From NCBI GenBank assembly GCA_963556695.1, contig CAUWAG010000004.1, positions 3,348,001 to 3,412,000 of the forward strand: DNA of 64,000 nt, in the 5' to 3' direction. How positions within the stretch are numbered: the stretch's first letter is position 1; each line of letters starts with the position of its first letter. Positions 59,557 through 64,000 of the stretch are shown here, piece after piece. The notes under the pieces are model-generated. The model did not search any database. It saw only the letters and a program-made list of their open reading frames with translations, and was not told the origin of the DNA. Position numbers and translations under genes: made by a program. This stretch comes from Anthostomella pinea (lineage: Eukaryota > Ascomycota > Sordariomycetes > Xylariales > Xylariaceae).

Positions 59557-60680
59557 TAGCTGCTCTCACCTAGTTAGCTAGATAACCAACCTACGCACAA
59601 CAACATATTTGACACTCATACTTGCTCGCTTCATCAGTAAATTTAAACGACGATATTAAAAAGCCTCTAAATATATAATATTAACCAAGATAATTTTATT
59701 AACTATTTTAACGATATTCGCTAGTAAAAAAAAGCAACGTTTGATGACGCTGCAAAGCTTTTAATCATCATAAATAAAATATATATTGGAATAATACGTT
59801 AAATTGTCGAGTCGGCCATATAAAAAAAATTTTTTATTGATAATAAAAGCTTAAAAGCTGAAAAAGCACAATTAAAAGCCGTAACAATTTTTTAAAAACT
59901 AAACGGCAGTTCATATATTATAAGGTTATATGGATTAAAAATTATCAGGATATCAATACTATCAATGTATATTTAATCTCACCAACAGGACGAATAAACT
60001 AAGTGATAGGTATTAATATTCCTCGATCAATAAGTTGTATATATATTATAATATAAACCCCTGGCCTGCGGGCCTCCTCGCCGCGAGCCACCCTGTTTCA
60101 TCATGGTAATAAATTCGGATTTTTAAAATTCAAAAAATTCAAAAAATAGTGGGTCTTTTATTTAACGTTCTTTACACTTTTAGATGTATAAGCAAACCAT
60201 TTTAAAGAAATATAAGTTATATTTGAGCGTAATAAATATTAAAAGGTGTAGTTTTACTTAATCATTTTTGTGATGGTTCCACCATCCATCAGGTCTAGCG
60301 ATGGTCCTCATAGTCTCCGGGTCACGTGACTGAGCACGTGACTGATTTGACGACAGGTTGATCCATGCTATGGTGGGTCTGGTGAGGGACGACTGCCCAC
60401 ATCTAGCTGCCCACCAATTCATGTGCATCTCCAGATCTTTCTTTTCTTTCAACCAGAGTTTATTATAAGTCGATAGTGAATAAGGGTCACTATATCCTTA
60501 CAATACATTTACAGAATCGTGACAATTTTTATCATTTTTATATAATGTTATATCTAAGTTAATACATTATTATCTTTACGGTTAAAAAAGCTATAAATAT
60601 GATATTATATGATATATTATCTTTAAAATACGGTATATTGAGAATTAATTATTAGCGATATAAATACATTATATACCGTA

Positions 60681-61223
60681 GATGAAAAGCGAGCGGCAAT
60701 TATAAGCGAACGGCAACTTATTACTAACCTTCCAACCAACGTGTCAAATAACTCGATCACAACGCATTTAATTCAATCTAATCAATTGGATTCTTCTTCT
60801 TCAGACGTTTCTATCTCTATTGTACAAGTTCGCTCCTTATGGCCAGCGTTGCTGCAAACTCCACAACGTCGCTCACGCGCTGCCGTCCTCCTTGAACGAC
60901 GACTACCTTCACACATTTCCTGTCTTGTCAGCTCATTACCATCCTTTGCAGCCTAAAGACCTACTGTATCTTCAACAAAAAATACTCCTTCTTTTATTAG
61001 ACGTTTATTTTTTTGTTCTCTGGTGTTTACTTAGTAAGTCATTGGCCTTTCCTAGCTCGCGGACCCAGGAATCAGCTAAATCGACTTTATGTATAAGACC
61101 GTATGTAGCCTTTGAAAACGAGCTCAACGCATCAACTACTGATGTAGATGAGCTTCTCTGGCGGTTTCTGACTCGATTCCGGATATAAACCGATTGGTTT
61201 ACCGCTTCGTTAATGGTGGTAGG
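60681..61223 (-). mobile_element. Partial second pogo/Fot1-type copy, broken by a copia insertion
   Basis: From about 60727 it matches the left 500 bases of the element at 32851 (outside that element's solo LTR), including the basic/Ser-rich transposase C-terminus and the segment CGAGCTCAACGCATCAACTA. Its outer end is different: direct repeats AGCGAGCGGCAA and AGCGAACGGCAA after a TA. The copia LTR interrupts it at 61224, so the rest should lie beyond the retrotransposon, outside the window. Confidence 0.75.
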
Positions 61224-61372
61224 TGTTGAATGGGAGCCGGAGATAGACACTAGAAGATCTCCAGTAGGGCAGAGACGCACAGGGCATCTGACCCACCAAA
61301 AGGACAGATGATCAATTCCTGCACGGAGAGTAGGCCAATCAATAGCATCAATCAATATCCGTGTATTCAACA
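61224..61372 (+). repeat. 5' LTR of the copia element
   Basis: 149 bp, starting TGTTGAATGGGAGCCGG and ending GTATTCAACA. It is the same family as the solo LTR at 33249-33400 (152 bp), with scattered transitions and small indels. Confidence 0.88.
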
Positions 61373-61444
61373 ATTAAGAGTCTCATTGAATCTACGCAAC
61401 CGGCATCCATATTTTGAATAGACGTATTGTAGAACTATTTCAAG

Positions 61445-63920
61445 ATGAATATCACAATTCCAACCCAGAACGCAACTGCGTACTATTGGTCTCAAAAGGA
61501 CTTTGTCAGCTGGGTACTCCAATTCCAGAAAAGCTCTGAAGCACTCAGCATCTGGCAACATATCGAGCTAGGGGTAACTACTCCATGGCCAACAGCACCA
61601 ACACCTCCGGATATCCTATCAGAAGAGTATTCAAAGAAGTCTACCAGAACTGCTCAAATAGCAGTGGAGGAGGGACAAGTCCTCGCTTCACACCTTACAA
61701 CAGAAGGAGTAACTGACTTCAAGATGAACGTCGCCCTATTTGAGCACAAAGACAAGATCTATTAGCGAACCAAGGCCTCCATATCCAAACTTACCAAGTG
61801 GACTTTTAAAACTGTCAATCCTACCATACAGGAGATCAAACTACTCTCTGAACAAAACCTCCATTAGTGGTACCAAGAGCTCGCAACTAAAGGAGCCATC
61901 TACGGTGAGAACATCATGCACCAGGCCCAAGTCGACTACTGTGCCATTATATCAACAGTCAACAAAGGGGTACAGAAGAAGAAAGAGAAGGAATTTATTA
62001 GCTGGATTAAAGAGTGGGAGTTGGTTATGGCCAGGGCTATGAAAGCCAGGGTCTCTGAGGCTCTATTTCCAGTAACCTGGTTTAACGACTTCATAGTCGC
62101 TGTCGCTTTGATGAACTCCAATTGGTCTTTTCAAGCCAAGGCAAACAAGAAGGAAGGAGTGCTTGAAGGCAGTATTTTGTACTCTCAGATAACCTCTGAC
62201 CTTAATGACAACTGGATAACAACGCGCGACATTACCAATCCTTTGAAGGAATAGAAAGCAGATTTCTCAGCCCTTCATAGAGAACAGCCTGACGATACAA
62301 GAGACTTGATTTAAGATAAGAGAGAAAAGGAGCATCCTCAAGAACAATCAAACGTAAGAGGCAGAGGCCGCGGTGGAGGAAACAACAACAAGAGACAGCA
62401 AGGGGGCTAAAGAGGTGAATTAAAAGGAGGTTTCAGAGGAAGAAGTCAGCGAGCTTCTGGCAAAAGGGGTCGAGATAACAAAGAAGCTCCCACAATCACC
62501 CAAGCATGCAAGGGATGCCATTATAAAGGGCACCACTTCACAGAGTGCTTTTACCTCTTCCCAAATAAGCGACCAAATGGATGGAAAGTCTACCACGGTG
62601 TGGAACGAATGGTCAAGATACTGCTTTGAAAGAAACAACAATCTATCTGAGGACGTGGTACAAATTTCCAAGAGACAGACACCGCGCGATTGACTCACAG
62701 AAAGAGGTGAGAGAGTACAACATGTACCAATGCACGCAAGGCCGCAACATCTTATCTAGCAAATAACACAAAGTCCTCCTACGCAACCGCTTCATACCCC
62801 TTACTCAACTCGTCAATCCTTGACTCCGACACAACCTTACATATCTTCAACGTTATTACTCACTTCAACAACTTTTACAGAGCCCCAATAGGTGATAGAG
62901 TGTACGCAAGAAACACCTTTATACTAATCTAAAGCATACGGAGAAGTAGACATTACTGCTCATGACTCACTAGGACTATTCATCTTGATGCTACAAAATG
63001 TCGCCTTCTGTGAAAGATTCGCGACAAACCTTGTATCTTTACAGCAGCTTAAGAAGCTTGGATACTATTGGGACAACCAACCACTTAATAACTATGTCAA
63101 ATGAAGGATGATTCAGTGGTGTTCAAACTCATGGGTAAGTTTGTGCAATGGGTTGTGGAGGACATACCTCTAGGCGAAACCAAAGCGTCCTTTACCCTGC
63201 AGAGGAGGATGATCAACTCCAGAACGGAAAGAGCTCTAAATAAAGGTGACAAGAACCTCTGGCACTGGCGACTAGGGCATCCTAGCCCTAAAGTAATCGC
63301 CCAGATCATAAAGCATGCTAAAGGAGTAAGAATCAAGGGTGCCTCTACTGCTCAGTATGACGGGTGTGGCAAGGCCAAAATCAAGAAACAGATACGCAGA
63401 ATATCTAGACGACCGTCAACCAAGCCAGGTAGCATCTTATTTATTGACTTTTTTGACCTTGAGAAGAACTCAAATGGCTACTAAAGTATCATTTTTATTA
63501 TTTACAGATATTTTAGATATGTGTGTGCGTACTTCCTGAAAAGAAGAACTGCAGAACACACAGTTAGCACCCTCCAAAGCATCGTTGGTATACTGAAGAT
63601 ACAGTTCCAGATCGACGTTGAGGCCATAGAAGCAGACCACGAGTTCACCAAGTCAAAGGACATCAAGAACTTCATCAAAGACAATCACATCCAAATCGAG
63701 CCCTCTAAACCTCACAACCAAAACCAAAATGGAGGTGCTAAGCGCTTGGGAGGTGTCATCAAAACAAAAGCTCTTGCCATGCGCAGTGGAGCCAAGCTTC
63801 CAACATATCTCTAGCGTCACATCTACACTGCAGCAGTGTATCACCACAACTGAACACCATCACGGCATCACAACTGTAAGACCCCATACGAGATGTTCTT
63901 CCAATATCTGTCATTTTGAG
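61445..63920 (+). pseudogene. copia gag-pol remnant (Gag, protease, integrase)
   Basis: Order as in copia elements: Gag, zinc knuckle, aspartic protease, integrase. In-frame stops occur at 61763 and many later sites. In the integrase the position expected to hold the third catalytic acid is Lys (codon AAG at 63740-63742 in QNGGAKRLGG), explained by G-to-A. Together with DSD in the protease this shows decay by transitions. The element could be mobilised only with help from an intact copy. Confidence 0.85.
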
Positions 63921-64000
63921 ACGGCCTAGTTACCCCTGACTGCAGACTAATACATGCACACCTATGAGCATATAGCTATAAAATATTTGTAATGACTACC

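Larger units (their letters stand above)
57590..60680. repeat. Second AT-rich RIP-like block
   Basis: Flanks of the Tc1 element (57590-58130 and 59640-60680) are AT-rich and stop-dense in all frames, like the block at 32.5-36.2 kb. A short GC island at about 60060-60110 and another at 60280-60440 stand out, without coding signal. Confidence 0.7.
61224..64000 (+). mobile_element. Ty1/copia LTR retrotransposon, 5' part, degenerate
   Basis: A 149-bp 5' LTR (61224-61372, TG..CA) is followed by a gag-pol region read left to right to the window end. Gag starts at ATG 61445 with many later TAG/TAA stops. A CCHC zinc knuckle (C-x2-C-x4-H-x4-C, 62507-62547) is intact. The protease motif reads DSD instead of DSG at 62822-62830. 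The pre-integrase zinc region (WHWRLGHPSPKV) and integrase core (ILFIDFFDLE, then EADHEFTKS) are clear. Reverse transcriptase and the 3' LTR lie outside. Gene products are all inactive as read. Confidence 0.88.

Overview
The window looks like a piece of a filamentous ascomycete (Pezizomycotina) nuclear genome. Genes carry short spliceosomal introns (mostly 38-110 nt, GT..AG, with CTGAC/CTAAC-like branch sites). RPB2 is in the usual fungal form, and class I alpha-mannosidase, a Zn2Cys6 regulator and F-box proteins are all present. AT-rich, repeat-derived blocks show the C-to-T decay expected from RIP (repeat-induced point mutation). I cannot place it below subphylum from sequence alone.

Layout. 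(1) 1-19 kb is a gene-poor accessory region. It holds an unknown 643-aa gene, a dead Tc1-type transposon at 3.3-4.6 kb plus a fragment at 11.6 kb, a 229-aa orphan, a C2H2 protein, a 27-aa microprotein with two CxxCxGxG motifs, a 25-bp minisatellite, two small orphan genes, a broken nuclease-like gene and a five-exon F-box-like gene. (2) 19.3-31.7 kb looks like a Starship-type segment. A decayed DUF3435 tyrosine recombinase faces left and an intact 774-aa DUF3435 'captain-like' recombinase faces right. Behind the captain lie a PDDEXK_12-like gene, an Hsp70-like ATPase ending in a ZZ zinc finger, and a second PD-(D/E)xK-like gene. (3) 32.5-36.3 kb is an AT-rich block containing a pogo/Fot1-type element with clear terminal inverted repeats and TA target duplication, itself hit by a solo copia LTR. 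(4) 36.7-38.8 kb holds an F-box gene cut by a premature TAG, then gene relics. (5) 39-57 kb is an ordinary gene block: SnoaL-like protein, RPB2, an acetylxylan/feruloyl esterase pseudogene, a membrane-anchored pepsin-like protein, GH47 alpha-mannosidase, a secreted alpha/beta hydrolase and a Zn2Cys6 regulator. (6) 57.6-64 kb is a second AT-rich repeat block with a Tc1-type element, part of a second pogo/Fot1 copy, and a degenerate copia retrotransposon that runs off the window.

How it fits together. Single-copy genes of the 39-57 kb block are clean: every splice junction keeps frame. Genes in the accessory part often carry one lesion each, either an in-frame stop of C-to-T type or a one-base shift. 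That pattern suits either early decay by RIP and neglect, or residual sequencing indels for the shifts. The recombinase plus nuclease-like and chaperone-like cargo is the best candidate for an undescribed system. The ends of any such element could not be fixed from this sequence.
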